DNA from: Methylophilus sp. 5 | GTDB lineage: Bacteria; Pseudomonadota; Gammaproteobacteria; Burkholderiales; Methylophilaceae | Assembly: GCF_000515275.1 (NCBI RefSeq) | Contig: NZ_KI911560.1 | Coordinates: forward strand, 2,170,001-2,234,000 | Reading direction: 5' to 3' | Length of the DNA stretch: 64,000 bases | Shown: in pieces, positions 35,823 to 45,907 of the stretch | Layout: every line of letters begins with the position of its first letter | How positions within the stretch are numbered: the first letter of the stretch is position 1 | Translations under genes and position numbers: made by a program | Notes under the pieces: model-generated | What the model saw: only the letters and a program-made list of their open reading frames with translations | What the model was told of the DNA's origin: nothing | Databases searched by the model: none

Positions 35823-36725
35823 TTATTCGCTTTGTAAGCCAGCCTCAACCAAATCTTCTTTGGTCAGCATAAACACAAATTGATCCCCCGCACTGGTATC
35901 CAGCCAGGTAAATGGCAACTCTGGGTAAGCGTCATGCAGGGCGTCGCGGTTATGGCCGATTTCTACCACCAACACGCCACCATCATTAAGGTAAGTGCTG
36001 GCCTGCGTGAGCAGTGTGTGTGTGTGGTCTAGCCCGGCAACGCCGCTACCTAACGCCAGTTGTGGCTCTTGGCGGTATTCTGCCGGCAGTTCTGCCATGC
36101 TGGGCGCATCTACATAAGGCGGATTACTGATAATGACATCGTATTTACGGCCTTTAAGCGCAGTAAACATGTCAGACTGCACCGCCTGCACCTGATGCTC
36201 TAGACCGTAGCGTTTGATATTGATGTTGCAAACCTCTATGGCATCGGGCGAAATATCCACAACGTCGATATGCGCATTGGGGAAGGTTTCTGCCAGCAAC
36301 ACACCCAGGCAACCTGAGCCTGTGCAAATATCGGCCGCTGACTCCACCATTTCAGGAAACTCTACCCAGGGTTGCAGGCCGTCTTCCAGTAGTTCGGCAA
36401 TAAATGAGCGCGGCACAATTACCCGCTCATCCACGTAAAACTTATAGCCCCGTAACCAGGCTTCATTCACCAGATAAGCGGTCGGCGTATGCTCGGTGAC
36501 ACGTTTTTCGATTAACGTCGCCAGATGCTGACTTTCTGCTGTGGTTAAACGCGCATCGAAAAAATTATCCAGCGTGTCATGCGGCAAATGCAATGCGCTC
36601 ATGATCAACCACACGGCTTCGTCGTAGCTGTTGTCAGTACCATGACCGTAAAAAATGTCAGAGTTTTCAAAGCGACTCACGGCATAACGCAGCCAGTCGC
36701 GGATAGTATGTAAGTTTGATGTCAT
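35823..36725 (-). CDS. prmB: Ribosomal protein L3 N5-glutamine methyltransferase
   Basis: 300 aa. HemK-family methyltransferase: the SAM site is AADICTGSGCLGVLLAE and the catalytic NPPY is in DVIISNPPYVDAPSMAELPAEY; the VDAP-MAELP-EY-EP context distinguishes PrmB from PrmC. The N-terminal domain matches (LRYAVSRFENSDIFYGHGTDN-type). It methylates Gln of L3 during ribosome assembly. The start is 1 base after the dapE stop, so it is the last gene of a dapE-prmB unit. Confidence 0.93.
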   Translation of the reverse strand: MTSNLHTIRDWLRYAVSRFENSDIFYGHGTDNSYDEAVWLIMSALHLPHDTLDNFFDARLTTAESQHLATLIEKRVTEHTPTAYLVNEAWLRGYKFYVDERVIVPRSFIAELLEDGLQPWVEFPEMVESAADICTGSGCLGVLLAETFPNAHIDVVDISPDAIEVCNINIKRYGLEHQVQAVQSDMFTALKGRKYDVIISNPPYVDAPSMAELPAEYRQEPQLALGSGVAGLDHTHTLLTQASTYLNDGGVLVVEIGHNRDALHDAYPELPFTWLDTSAGDQFVFMLTKEDLVEAGLQSE

Positions 36726-36726
36726 A

Positions 36727-37869
36727 TTATTTCAGTAACAATAATTCCATGGTGCGCTGATAGGTCTCTTTTAGCGGTTCAATGTCTGCCACGGCGACAC
36801 ATTCGTTCAGTTTGTGAATCGTTGCGTTTAACGGGCCAAACTCAATCACTTCTTTGCAGATGTCGGCAATAAAACGGCCGTCAGAGGTGCCACCTGTGGT
36901 GGATAACTCAGGCGTGACGCCGTAGCTTTGGGTAATGGCCTGGCTGATGGCCTCGACCAGTTGGCCGCGTGGCGTGATGTAAGACTGGTTGTGCTCCCAT
37001 TCCAGCGCATACTCAAAACCATGGCGATCTAAAATGGCATGTACGCGTGAGCGCAGGCTTTGCTCTGAGCTACCTTGGCCATCCACCTCTGGGCAATAGC
37101 GAAAGTTAAACAGAATTTCAACTTCCCCCGGCACGACATTGGTGGCACCCGTGCCACCATTTATGTTGGAAATCTGCCACGAGGTGGGCGGGAAATATTC
37201 GTTACCGTTGTCCCATAGTGTTTCAACCATGTCTTTAATCGCGGGTGCGGCCAAATGAATCGGGTTTTTGACCAGGTGCGGATAAGCAATATGGCCCTGA
37301 ATGCCTTTAACGGATAATTTGCCTGACAGCGAGCCACGACGGCCATTTTTGATCATGTCACCGACCACTTTGTTACTGGTTGGCTCACCGACAATGCAGT
37401 AATCAAAGCTTTCACCACGCGCTTGCAGGGCTTCGACCACTTTGACCGTGCCTTCAATGGCAATACCTTCTTCGTCTGAGGTAATCAGCAGGCCGATCGA
37501 GCCTGGGTGGTCGGGGTGCTCTGCAATAAATGCTTCTATGCTGGTAATAAAAGCGGCCAGTGATGTTTTCATATCGGCCGCACCGCGTGCGTAGAGCATG
37601 CCATCTTTGATGGTGGGCTCAAACGGCGGCGTGTGCCATTGATCCAGCGGGCCGGTAGGCACCACATCGGTATGACCGGCAAATACTAGTAAGGGGCCAC
37701 TGCTGCCGCGACGGGCGTAAAAGTTGTCCACCTGGCCAAAACGCATGCGCTCAATCTTGAAGCCTAGCGGCTCCAGGCGGGCGATCATAGCCTCTTGGCA
37801 ACCAGCATCTTCCGGCGTCAGCGAGCGGCGTTTAAGGAGGTCAATAGCAAGGTCCAGTGTTGTTGACAT
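36727..37869 (-). CDS. dapE: Succinyl-diaminopimelate desuccinylase
   Basis: 380 aa, normal length. M20 dizinc peptidase fold: [27 protein letters not shown], the catalytic Glu pair in [16 protein letters not shown], and [15 protein letters not shown]. It removes succinate from N-succinyl-LL-diaminopimelate, the late step of the lysine and meso-DAP pathway feeding peptidoglycan. It lies between the ArsC/Spx-like gene and prmB, in the usual betaproteobacterial dap order. Confidence 0.96.
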   Translation of the reverse strand: MSTTLDLAIDLLKRRSLTPEDAGCQEAMIARLEPLGFKIERMRFGQVDNFYARRGSSGPLLVFAGHTDVVPTGPLDQWHTPPFEPTIKDGMLYARGAADMKTSLAAFITSIEAFIAEHPDHPGSIGLLITSDEEGIAIEGTVKVVEALQARGESFDYCIVGEPTSNKVVGDMIKNGRRGSLSGKLSVKGIQGHIAYPHLVKNPIHLAAPAIKDMVETLWDNGNEYFPPTSWQISNINGGTGATNVVPGEVEILFNFRYCPEVDGQGSSEQSLRSRVHAILDRHGFEYALEWEHNQSYITPRGQLVEAISQAITQSYGVTPELSTTGGTSDGRFIADICKEVIEFGPLNATIHKLNECVAVADIEPLKETYQRTMELLLLK

Positions 37870-37874
37870 AGGGC

Positions 37875-38228
37875 TTATTCTTTGGCGAACAGTTGAACAT
37901 ACTCGGCTTCGTTAAAGCCAAGGGCGATGATTTGGTGATCTTTCACGAGGACGGGGCGTTTGATGACCGAGGTTTTTTCTTGCATCAAAGGCTGCGCCGT
38001 GGCGGCATCAATCACTGCATTTTTCTCAGCATCACTCAGGTTGCGCCAGGTCATGCCGCTACGGTTGACCAGTTTTTCCCACGGCAATTGTTGCAGCCAA
38101 CCTTGCGCAGTAGTGTCGTCCAGCCCGAGTTTTTTAAAGTCGTGAAATTCATAAGCAACTGCGTGCTGATCGAGCCAGTCGCGCGCTTTTTTAACGGTGT
38201 TGCAATTGGGGATACCGTACAGTTTCAT
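37875..38228 (-). CDS. ArsC/Spx family protein (YffB-like)
   Basis: 117 aa. [19 protein letters not shown] is the N-terminal thioredoxin-fold motif with a single active-site Cys (C9), as in the YffB branch of the ArsC/Spx family, and [16 protein letters not shown] is the C-terminal strand pair. YffB proteins are glutathione-dependent reductase-like and are not arsenate reductases proper; function unknown. It is 5 bases from dapE, a pairing also seen in E. coli (yffB-dapE). Confidence 0.9.
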   Translation of the reverse strand: MKLYGIPNCNTVKKARDWLDQHAVAYEFHDFKKLGLDDTTAQGWLQQLPWEKLVNRSGMTWRNLSDAEKNAVIDAATAQPLMQEKTSVIKRPVLVKDHQIIALGFNEAEYVQLFAKE

Positions 38229-38308
38229 GGCGGTCAGATCGGGTAAAAACGTTATTTTACCAGCCTGGCGCGGGCGTGTTGCAATTTATTGTGGAGCCCT
38301 AGGCTGCG

Positions 38309-40381
38309 TTAAAACAGGCTTTGGGTGGTCGATTTGAGTTGTAGCTCGCTAAAGACATGAAACAGGAACTTCTGCTCGACTGGCTTGGAGAACAGGAAGC
38401 CCTGCATTTGGTCGCAGCCTATGCTGAGCAGTGCTTTGCGCTGGTCTTCGTCTTCTACGCCTTCTGCCACTACATTCAAGTCCAGCGCGTGTGCGAGTTT
38501 GACAATGGCTTCTACAATTAACAGGCCGGTATTAGATGCCGCGACGCCTTTGGTTAAGGTGCGATCCAGTTTGACTTCGCTGATTTCGAGGTCTTGCAAA
38601 TGGGTCAGGCTGAATGGGTGCAAGCCAAAATCATCCAGCGAGATTTTGAGGCCTTGCTGCTTAAAGTGGCGCAAGGTTTCTTTGAACTGTGCCTGATGGT
38701 GTATACCATTGGTTTCGGACACTTCTAAAATCAGGTTGCGTGCCTCGACCTCATGTTGCTCGAGAATTGACTGTATCAGCGAGCTTAATTGCTTGTTACG
38801 AAACTGCTGGTTAGACATATTGACCGAGATGCTTAAATCAATGCCGCGATCACGTGCCTGTTTGATCGTGCTACACGCTTGTGAAATCACCCAGGCATTG
38901 ATTTCTTCAATCATGCCAAAGCGTTCGGCTGCCTCAATAAAATTGTTAGGCGAAAGCAGGCCGCGCGTCGGGTGTTGCCAGCGCAGCAGGGCTTCTGCAC
39001 CATGCACGATACGCGTCAGGGCATCGACTTTGGGCTGAAACAGTAGCCTGAACTCCTGGTGCGTAATGGCTTGCTTGAGTTCTATCCGCGTTTGTTGCAT
39101 TTCATCTGACGCCTGCTCGATTTCAGCGTCAAAGAAGCGATACTGGTTTTTGCCATTTTCCTTGGCTTTATACATGGCCGCATCGGCATTTAATTTGAGT
39201 TTTTGCAGATTGCCGTCCTGCGGATACATAGAGACGCCAATGGAGCAGGAGATTTCAATCACGTGGTCTTCAATGATAAAAATCTCACGTAAGGCGTCGA
39301 CAATCCGTTGCGTGACTGTGACCACACTTTGGTGGTTTTCAATTTCGCTCAGCACGGCAATAAATTCATCACCGCCAGCGCGTGCCACATAGTCGCAATT
39401 GCGAATGGCGTTGCTGATGCGTTTGGAGACTTCAATCAGTAACAGGTCACCAATATGGTGACCAAACTGGTCGTTGACTGGCTTGAAGTGGTCGAGGTCA
39501 ATATAGGCTAAAGCCAGCGACTCGCCGTTGCGGTCGCAACGCTTGGCACTGATAATCAGGTGCTGGTTCAAGGCGTCGCGGTTAGGCAGATGCGTGAGCG
39601 GGTCATAGGCCAAAAACTTTTTGTTCACGGTCTGCGTGTTGCGGAAGGTCAGCTTGCTTTGTGTGATGTCGACATTGCGCTCATAAAAAATCACCAGAAT
39701 AAACGAGGTGATAAACAGCAGCACCGGCACCAGCACCAGGAGCAGCATCAGGTAGTTCCCGGTCTGGTCAGTGGGCTGGCTGAGCAGCATGTTGTTATGC
39801 ACGATACTCAGGTTAATGGCGGTGTGCGATGCCAGAAAACCCAGTGCAATCTCGACTGAAAATATCCATTTCAGGCGTTCTAGCGCTTTGCCTTCATAGC
39901 CTTTTAACCAGAGGATAGTCACAATCGCCAGTGCCGATGTCAGGCAGGCGAGAAATAGGGCGAATAATGCAGTCCAGGTGTCAATGCGGATGTTGATCGC
40001 ACCGGCGCTGATTTGAAAAAAGTAAGAAAGCAAATAACCGCTGACACCCGCCGCCAGCGAGGCGTAAAGCAAGTCGCGTAAGGGCAGTTTTTTCTTGTTA
40101 ACGGTTTTGAGTAAAGACAGTGACAGCAGGTAAGCACACAGCAGACTGCCGATAAAATCGACCGGATGCTGGGTGATTTTAGGAAAGTTATCTGCGGCGA
40201 GTTGGTAGCCGGCATGGAGCAGAAAAATACCGCCCGCGGCGAGTGCTGCGTATTTTTTGAGCAAGGCGTCGTGATCTTTGGCAGCCACGATACGCAGACG
40301 ATCCACTAGCTTAAATGCAAAAAAACATCCAATGACACTGGATGTGAACAGCAGCAAAATAAGCATCTGAGTTGGGATCAT
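38309..40381 (-). CDS. Integral-membrane GGDEF/EAL cyclic-di-GMP protein
   Basis: 690 aa. The first 235 residues contain about seven hydrophobic helices, resembling a MASE-type membrane sensor, with no large periplasmic domain. GGDEF (about 260-425) is intact (VARAGGDEFIAVL), and so is EAL (about 435-690: GAEALLRWQHP, EVSETNG, LDDFGLHPFSLTHL, EVKLDR, AEGVED). The DDFG motif is followed by LHP rather than the usual TGYSS. Both activities are possible. The gene sits between dapD and the dapE block, and may have been inserted into it. No operator is evident in the 229-base gap upstream. Confidence 0.92.
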   Translation of the reverse strand: MIPTQMLILLLFTSSVIGCFFAFKLVDRLRIVAAKDHDALLKKYAALAAGGIFLLHAGYQLAADNFPKITQHPVDFIGSLLCAYLLSLSLLKTVNKKKLPLRDLLYASLAAGVSGYLLSYFFQISAGAINIRIDTWTALFALFLACLTSALAIVTILWLKGYEGKALERLKWIFSVEIALGFLASHTAINLSIVHNNMLLSQPTDQTGNYLMLLLVLVPVLLFITSFILVIFYERNVDITQSKLTFRNTQTVNKKFLAYDPLTHLPNRDALNQHLIISAKRCDRNGESLALAYIDLDHFKPVNDQFGHHIGDLLLIEVSKRISNAIRNCDYVARAGGDEFIAVLSEIENHQSVVTVTQRIVDALREIFIIEDHVIEISCSIGVSMYPQDGNLQKLKLNADAAMYKAKENGKNQYRFFDAEIEQASDEMQQTRIELKQAITHQEFRLLFQPKVDALTRIVHGAEALLRWQHPTRGLLSPNNFIEAAERFGMIEEINAWVISQACSTIKQARDRGIDLSISVNMSNQQFRNKQLSSLIQSILEQHEVEARNLILEVSETNGIHHQAQFKETLRHFKQQGLKISLDDFGLHPFSLTHLQDLEISEVKLDRTLTKGVAASNTGLLIVEAIVKLAHALDLNVVAEGVEDEDQRKALLSIGCDQMQGFLFSKPVEQKFLFHVFSELQLKSTTQSLF

Positions 40382-40610
40382 AAAAGTTGCACGGTCATTG
40401 TGATTGTTAGTGGTTTGACTCTACTGCGTTTTGTTGCTTGCTGCTGACTCTCCGTCCTTGAAACACTGGCTAATATAAAACGACAATCGACAACCCTATA
40501 TCGAACATCGTTGGTTGAGAATCACTCCTAATATCGACCTCACCTCTGCATAACTTGAGCAGGCGAGGTTATTTTCAGGTGTGATTCCCTGTCTTGCGCT
40601 AACTTAAGCC

Positions 40611-41438
40611 TTAAATGCCGCGCAATAATTCGTTGATGCCAACCTTGCTCAAGGTTTTGGCATCGACTTTTTTCACGATCACTGCGCAGTACAGGCTATA
40701 TTTGCCATCGCTGGATGGCAAGTTGCCAGACACCACCACTGAGCCAGCGGGCACGCGGCCAAAGTGGACTTCACCGGTTTCGCGGTCATAAATCTTGGTT
40801 GATTGACCAATATAAACGCCCATGGAAATCACGCAGTTATCTTCTACTACCACGCCTTCAACCACTTCTGAACGGGCACCGACAAAGCAGTTGTCACCAA
40901 TGATGGTAGGGCCTGCTTGTACTGGCTCCAGAACGCCGCCAATGCCTACGCCACCAGACAAGTGTACGTTTTTACCGATTTGTGCACATGAACCAACGGT
41001 GGCCCAGGTGTCGACCATGGAGCCTTCACCGACATAAGCGCCGATGTTGACATAAGAAGGCATTAACACTGTGTTTTTAGCAATAAATGAGCCTTTACGC
41101 ACAATGGCGTTAGGCACCACGCGGAAGCCACCTGCTTTAAAATCTTCTTCAGTGTAGTTGGCGAATTTAGGATCTACTTTGTCAAAGTAGCGGGTCACGC
41201 CGTCATCCATCAGTACATTGTCTTTGAGGCGGAAAGACAGCAGGACCGCTTTTTTCAACCATTGATGCGTTTCCCATTGCTGTGTGTCGCCAATCCGGCT
41301 TGCCACGCGCAATTTACCTGCATCCAGATCGTCCAGCACAGAAGCCACGGTGGTTTTAATGTTGGCTGGCGCATTGGCCGGGTTGATGTTGGCGCGGTCT
41401 TCAAAAGCCGCTTCAATAATGCTTTGACGTGGATCCAT
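40611..41438 (-). CDS. dapD: 2,3,4,5-tetrahydropyridine-2,6-dicarboxylate N-succinyltransferase
   Basis: 275 aa, full length. The left-handed beta-helix hexapeptides are visible ([36 protein letters not shown]) and the family signature [33 protein letters not shown] lies near residue 165-190. It succinylates tetrahydrodipicolinate in lysine/DAP synthesis. dapE, its pathway partner, is 2.7 kb further on the same strand. Confidence 0.96.
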   Translation of the reverse strand: MDPRQSIIEAAFEDRANINPANAPANIKTTVASVLDDLDAGKLRVASRIGDTQQWETHQWLKKAVLLSFRLKDNVLMDDGVTRYFDKVDPKFANYTEEDFKAGGFRVVPNAIVRKGSFIAKNTVLMPSYVNIGAYVGEGSMVDTWATVGSCAQIGKNVHLSGGVGIGGVLEPVQAGPTIIGDNCFVGARSEVVEGVVVEDNCVISMGVYIGQSTKIYDRETGEVHFGRVPAGSVVVSGNLPSSDGKYSLYCAVIVKKVDAKTLSKVGINELLRGI

Positions 41439-41552
41439 GATGTTCTCTTGTTCGATTAAATAGTTCGGTTAAATAACAGTTAACCCGAAATTTTAACCTA
41501 ATTTTGGCAGGTCAGGGGCCGCACATTTCTGGCGACCCCTGCCAACTGGTAT

Positions 41553-42365
41553 TTATTTGTTTTTGGCTGCGAGATACAGCGGCATCACTTTAGGCGTGAG
41601 TGCCTGCAGGTCTTTGATGCGGTTTTCGCTGGAGGGGTGTGTGCTTAAAAATTCAGGGGGTGCCTCTTTGTTGGCCGCCATCATTTTTTTCCATAAGCTT
41701 ACAGCGGCTTCAGGGTTGTAGCCGGCACGTGCCGCTAATTCCAGGCCCATACGGTCGGCTTCGCGTTCTTGTTCGCGGCCGTTAGGCAACGAGAACAATA
41801 ACTGGCTACCCATGCCTGCCCCTTGCGCCGCCATGCTACCTGCGGTGCCGCCTATCACTGAAGCCAATGCCTGTAAGCCAAATTGTTGCATATACGCCTG
41901 CGACATACGTTCGCGACCATGTTCGCGCAACGCATGTGCAATTTCATGGCCAATCACCGCCGCCAGTTCGTCGTCGGTGGCGTTGAGTTTTTCGGCCAGA
42001 CCGGAAAACACCATGATTTTGCCGCCAGGCATGCAATAAGCATTGAGCTGGTCATTTTTTTCTACATTGACTTCCCATTTCCACTTGGCAGCATCTGGCC
42101 TGAAGACCCCGACTTGCGCAATCAGGCGATTAGAAATGGTGGTGACGCGATTTAACAGTGGCTTGTCTGCATTGAGCGTGCTTTTCTTTTGCGCCTCTTG
42201 CAGGGTTTGGGTGTAAGACTGCGCAGACATTTTGTCTACAGTGGCAGAAGGTAGTAACAATAGCTGACTACGTTGCACGCCAGAGACGCTGTTGTTAGTG
42301 GTGCTGGCACAGGCTGTGAGCAAGGCGCACATCACTGCCACTGAGACGGTTTTAAGATTAAACAT
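41553..42365 (-). CDS. M48 family metallopeptidase, lipoprotein
   Basis: 270 aa from the ATG at 42365, preceded by GAGGA 6 bases upstream; a GTG at 42377 is in that ribosome site. The lipobox LLTACASTT marks an exported lipoprotein. The zinc site is AAVIGHEIAHALREHGRERM (HExxH) with the third ligand in EREADRMGLELAARAGY. It matches the LoiP/YcaL/BepA-like M48 group, which degrade misfolded outer-membrane proteins. Its C-terminal STHPSSENRIKDLQ motif is typical of the family. Confidence 0.93.
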   Translation of the reverse strand: MFNLKTVSVAVMCALLTACASTTNNSVSGVQRSQLLLLPSATVDKMSAQSYTQTLQEAQKKSTLNADKPLLNRVTTISNRLIAQVGVFRPDAAKWKWEVNVEKNDQLNAYCMPGGKIMVFSGLAEKLNATDDELAAVIGHEIAHALREHGRERMSQAYMQQFGLQALASVIGGTAGSMAAQGAGMGSQLLFSLPNGREQEREADRMGLELAARAGYNPEAAVSLWKKMMAANKEAPPEFLSTHPSSENRIKDLQALTPKVMPLYLAAKNK

Positions 42366-42495
42366 GATTTTCCTCACTTGTCACCGCGAGGCTGTCTGTG
42401 CAGCCAGTCGCTTCAATTCAATAATATGCAGACACTTAAAGCGTGTATTTTACGCCTAGATATTTAACTTTAGTTTGCAATTAATGATGGTCTAT

Positions 42496-44379
42496 TTAAA
42501 TTTTAACTTGCGAACCGAGCTCTACCACGCGGTTGGGGGGTAATTTAAATTGGTTAGTGATGGTTTCTGCAGTGCGGAACAAGCCGATAAAAATCTTTTT
42601 ACGCCAAAAAGCCATGCCTGGTTTGTCTGACGCAATCAGACTTTCTTTACCGACAAAGAATGAGGTATCCATGGTGTCTAGCATGAGCCCTAAAGGCGCG
42701 GTCAGCACCAGGTCTCTTGGCAAGTCAGGTTCATCCATATAGCCATAACGCAGCGTGACGCGATAAAAACCGTAGGGCAATGCTTCTACTGCCACGCGTT
42801 CTTCTTGGCTGGTATACGGATAGTCTTCAAAGCGCACGGTTAAGATAACCATGGTTTCATGCAGCACCTTGTTATGCTTGAGGTTGTGCAGCAGCGCGTG
42901 CGGGACGCCGTCCGGGTTTGGCGTCATAAACACACCCGCGCCATTAACACGGGCCGGTGGGTGCGCGCCGATGGCCTGAATAAAAGGGATCAGTTCCATC
43001 GACTCTGATTTAAGAATGCCATATAACAGTCTGCGGCCGGTTTTCCAGGTGCGCATCAGGGTGAATATAATCAGGCCTATCAGTAATGGCACCCAGCCAC
43101 CATCAGGGATTTTGAGGATGTTGGCGGCAAAGAAAGACAGGTCGATGACCAGGAGCAGCGTAATCAGGCAGGCGGTTTTTAATTTGCTCCAGCCCCACAG
43201 GTGATGGAATACCACTGCGGCCAGCAAGGTGGTAATCACCATGTCGCCCGTCACGGCGATGCCGTAAGCGGCCGCTAAATCGCCCGAGCTGCCAAAAATA
43301 ATCACCAGACCCATCACAGCGACCATCAGGCCCCAGTTTACGCGCGGCATATAGACCTGGCCTTCGGTTTTTTCTGAGGTGTGCGCGACATGCATGCGCG
43401 GAATAAAGCCGAGTTGCAGCGCTTGGCGCGAGACGGAGAAAGCGCCGGTAATCACGGCTTGTGAGGCAATCACTGCAGCCAGTGTGGCCAAGATAATGAG
43501 TGGAAATAAAGCCCAGTCTGGCGCCAGATGGTAAAACGGGTTTTGAATGGATTCTGGCTCGGCCAGAATCAGCGCGCCTTGCCCAAAGTAGTTACAAATG
43601 AGCGCGGGCAATACAAACAAAAACCAGGCTAAGCGAATCGGTTTGCGGCCAAAGTGGCCCATGTCTGCGTATAGCGCCTCAGCCCCGGTGACCGCCAGCA
43701 CCACTGCGCCTAGCGCAATAAAAGCAATTTTTGATTGGGTATAAAAAAACAGAAAGGCGTAGGCGGGACTTAAAGCTTTGAGGATTTCAGGGTGGTGGTT
43801 GATGTTAATCACGCCGAGAATGCCCAACACAGCAAACCAGGTCAGCATCACCGGGCCAAAAAATGCACCGACAACGGCGGTGCCCTTGCTTTGCGCCCAA
43901 AACAGCACAAACAGCACGCAGAGTGTAATTGGCACAATCCAGCTATCCAACTGCGGCGCGGCGACTTCTAACCCCTCAACCGCAGACAGCACCGAGATGG
44001 CGGGGGTAATCATGCCGTCAGCATAAAACATGCAGGCGCCAACAATGCCCAGCATCATGATGCGCTTGCGTTGATCTGGGTCGCCACCGGCATAGCGGCT
44101 AGCCAGTGACAGCAAGGCCATGATGCCGCCTTCGCCACGGTTGTCGGCACGCATGATAAACGCGACATATTTGAAGGAAACGATCAGCAGCAAGGACCAG
44201 GTGATCAGCGACAAAATGCCATAGACATTGTCTTGCGTCAGCAATAGCGGGTGGTGGCCAACCGCAAAGACTTCTTTCATGGTGTAAAGAGGACTGGTGC
44301 CAATATCCCCGAAAACGACACCTAGCGCGGCGAGTGCCATGGTGTGGAGCGCCGTTTGCTGATTTTTTGTATGGTCCAT
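42496..44379 (-). CDS. kup: Low-affinity potassium transporter Kup
   Basis: 627 aa from the ATG at 44379 (MDHTKNQQT); a TTG at 44400 would add 7 residues. About 12 membrane helices fill residues 1-430, beginning with the signature LAALGVVFGDIGTSPLYTMKE, then ADNRGEGGIMALLSL and ADGMITPAISVLSA. A cytoplasmic tail follows (VPHALLHNLKHNKVLHE, RVTLRYGYMDEPDLP). It brings in K+ with protons. A half-site TTGATACAA lies in the gap upstream but is single. Confidence 0.95.
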   Translation of the reverse strand: MDHTKNQQTALHTMALAALGVVFGDIGTSPLYTMKEVFAVGHHPLLLTQDNVYGILSLITWSLLLIVSFKYVAFIMRADNRGEGGIMALLSLASRYAGGDPDQRKRIMMLGIVGACMFYADGMITPAISVLSAVEGLEVAAPQLDSWIVPITLCVLFVLFWAQSKGTAVVGAFFGPVMLTWFAVLGILGVININHHPEILKALSPAYAFLFFYTQSKIAFIALGAVVLAVTGAEALYADMGHFGRKPIRLAWFLFVLPALICNYFGQGALILAEPESIQNPFYHLAPDWALFPLIILATLAAVIASQAVITGAFSVSRQALQLGFIPRMHVAHTSEKTEGQVYMPRVNWGLMVAVMGLVIIFGSSGDLAAAYGIAVTGDMVITTLLAAVVFHHLWGWSKLKTACLITLLLVIDLSFFAANILKIPDGGWVPLLIGLIIFTLMRTWKTGRRLLYGILKSESMELIPFIQAIGAHPPARVNGAGVFMTPNPDGVPHALLHNLKHNKVLHETMVILTVRFEDYPYTSQEERVAVEALPYGFYRVTLRYGYMDEPDLPRDLVLTAPLGLMLDTMDTSFFVGKESLIASDKPGMAFWRKKIFIGLFRTAETITNQFKLPPNRVVELGSQVKI

Positions 44380-44513
44380 TGTGTGAACAGCTGAAGACAA
44401 GCAATTATTATCGGTTAATTCTAAAGCTTCACCAACGACTTTGATACAAATAACAAACTTTGACTTAAATAATCTGCGCTGGTTGCGCCTTTGTGGATGA
44501 TTGCATGAAAAGC

Positions 44514-45740
44514 CTACTGCTCAGTAGGCAAGCGCTTCTCAACCACGACTTGCGCCTGGCCTTGGTGTAGCGTCACTTGCAGGCTTTCGCCAACCGCAAG
44601 CTGGCTGGCATTCGTCACGGCACGGCCATCTTGCTGTTGCACAATGGCGTAGCCGCGTGCCAGCACCTGGTGCGGATTGAGTTGTTGCAGGCTGGTGGCG
44701 AGGTACTCCAGCCGACGACGACGGCCTTGTAAATATTGTTGCATGGCCAATTGCAAGCGATGTTGCCATTGCTGTAAGGCCTGTGTTTGTTGTTGTAATT
44801 GCTGCACGGGTGAAATCAGGCGGCGCGACAAATAATCCAGTGTTTGCGATTGCTGGCGCAGTAGCGATTGCATTGCGCGCATCAGGCGTTGTTGCGATTG
44901 CGCAACCTGCTGGCGTAATTGTGATTGATCCGGGCAAGCCAGTTCGGCTGCGGCCGTGGGCGTGGCTGCGCGCAGGTCAGCCACAAAGTCGGCAATGGTA
45001 AAGTCGGTTTCATGGCCAACGCCGCTAATGGTCGGCAACCGGCAGGCCGCAATGGCGCGCGCAACGACTTCTTCGTTAAATGACCACAAATCTTCAATGC
45101 TGCCGCCACCACGACAAATCAGCAGCGTATCAACCTCCTGGCGCTGGTCGGCCAGTTGTATGGCTTGCGCAATTAACGCGGCTGAGCCTTTGCCTTGCAC
45201 TGGCGTTGGATAAATCACCACACCCATGCCAGGATAGCGCCTGCGGATGGCGGTGAGCACATCACGCAAGGCGGCTGCATCAGGCGAGGTCACCACGCCT
45301 ATGCGTTGCGGGCTGGCTGGAATGGCTTTTTTGCGCGACAGGTCAAACAGACCTTCGGTTTGCAAGCGCTGTTTTAATTGCTCAAACGCTTCATAGAGCC
45401 TGCCCATGCCGGCCGGTTGCATAAACTCAATGGTCAGTTGAAAGTCACCGCGCGCTTCATACAGGGTGACGGTTGCACGCGCTTCAATCAGGTCACCTTC
45501 ACGTGGCATGCTGCCAACCAGGCTGTTACGGCCTTTAAACATCACACAACGTACCTGGGCGCGATCATCCTTGAGCGAGAAATACCAGTGACCGCTAGCG
45601 GCACGTGTGAAATTGGAAATTTCGCCACTGATCCAGAACAGTGGAAAGCTGGTTTCCAGCAGTTCTTTTGTCAGCCGGGTCAGGTCGCTGACATTCAAGA
45701 TTTGCTTAAAAGGCGTCGATAACAGGTTAGTCATAGCCAT
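44514..45740 (-). CDS. xseA: Exodeoxyribonuclease VII large subunit
   Basis: 408 aa. The N-terminal OB fold begins LNVSDLTRLTKELLETSFPLFWISGEISNF, followed by the catalytic core (RIGVVTSPDAAALRDVL, ICRGGGSIEDLWSFNEE, GVGHETDFTIADFVADLRAATPTAAAE), and a Gln-rich coiled coil. The C-terminus is shorter than E. coli XseA (456). With XseB it degrades single-stranded DNA to oligonucleotides. Starts at 45740 and 45734 (both Met) are equally possible. Confidence 0.95.
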   Translation of the reverse strand: MAMTNLLSTPFKQILNVSDLTRLTKELLETSFPLFWISGEISNFTRAASGHWYFSLKDDRAQVRCVMFKGRNSLVGSMPREGDLIEARATVTLYEARGDFQLTIEFMQPAGMGRLYEAFEQLKQRLQTEGLFDLSRKKAIPASPQRIGVVTSPDAAALRDVLTAIRRRYPGMGVVIYPTPVQGKGSAALIAQAIQLADQRQEVDTLLICRGGGSIEDLWSFNEEVVARAIAACRLPTISGVGHETDFTIADFVADLRAATPTAAAELACPDQSQLRQQVAQSQQRLMRAMQSLLRQQSQTLDYLSRRLISPVQQLQQQTQALQQWQHRLQLAMQQYLQGRRRRLEYLATSLQQLNPHQVLARGYAIVQQQDGRAVTNASQLAVGESLQVTLHQGQAQVVVEKRLPTEQ

Positions 45741-45907
45741 GCATTATCCAACAGCAGATTGCCGTTTGGCTATGTTTTTTGCGTGAACCCCTAAGCTAAT
45801 GTTGGCAGGCAGAAGTCTTTTTTGCGTCGTTTTCACCTGCGGCTTGGCACTTTGTGCCAGTAAATGAGTCATTAAATATAACCAGGCCTGGAGATATTTT
45901 TATCCGA

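Noticed and set aside
44440..44455. TTGATACAA half-site upstream of kup as another member of the TGTATC operator group
   Set aside because: Only one half-site, without a partner at either spacing; it is likely chance.
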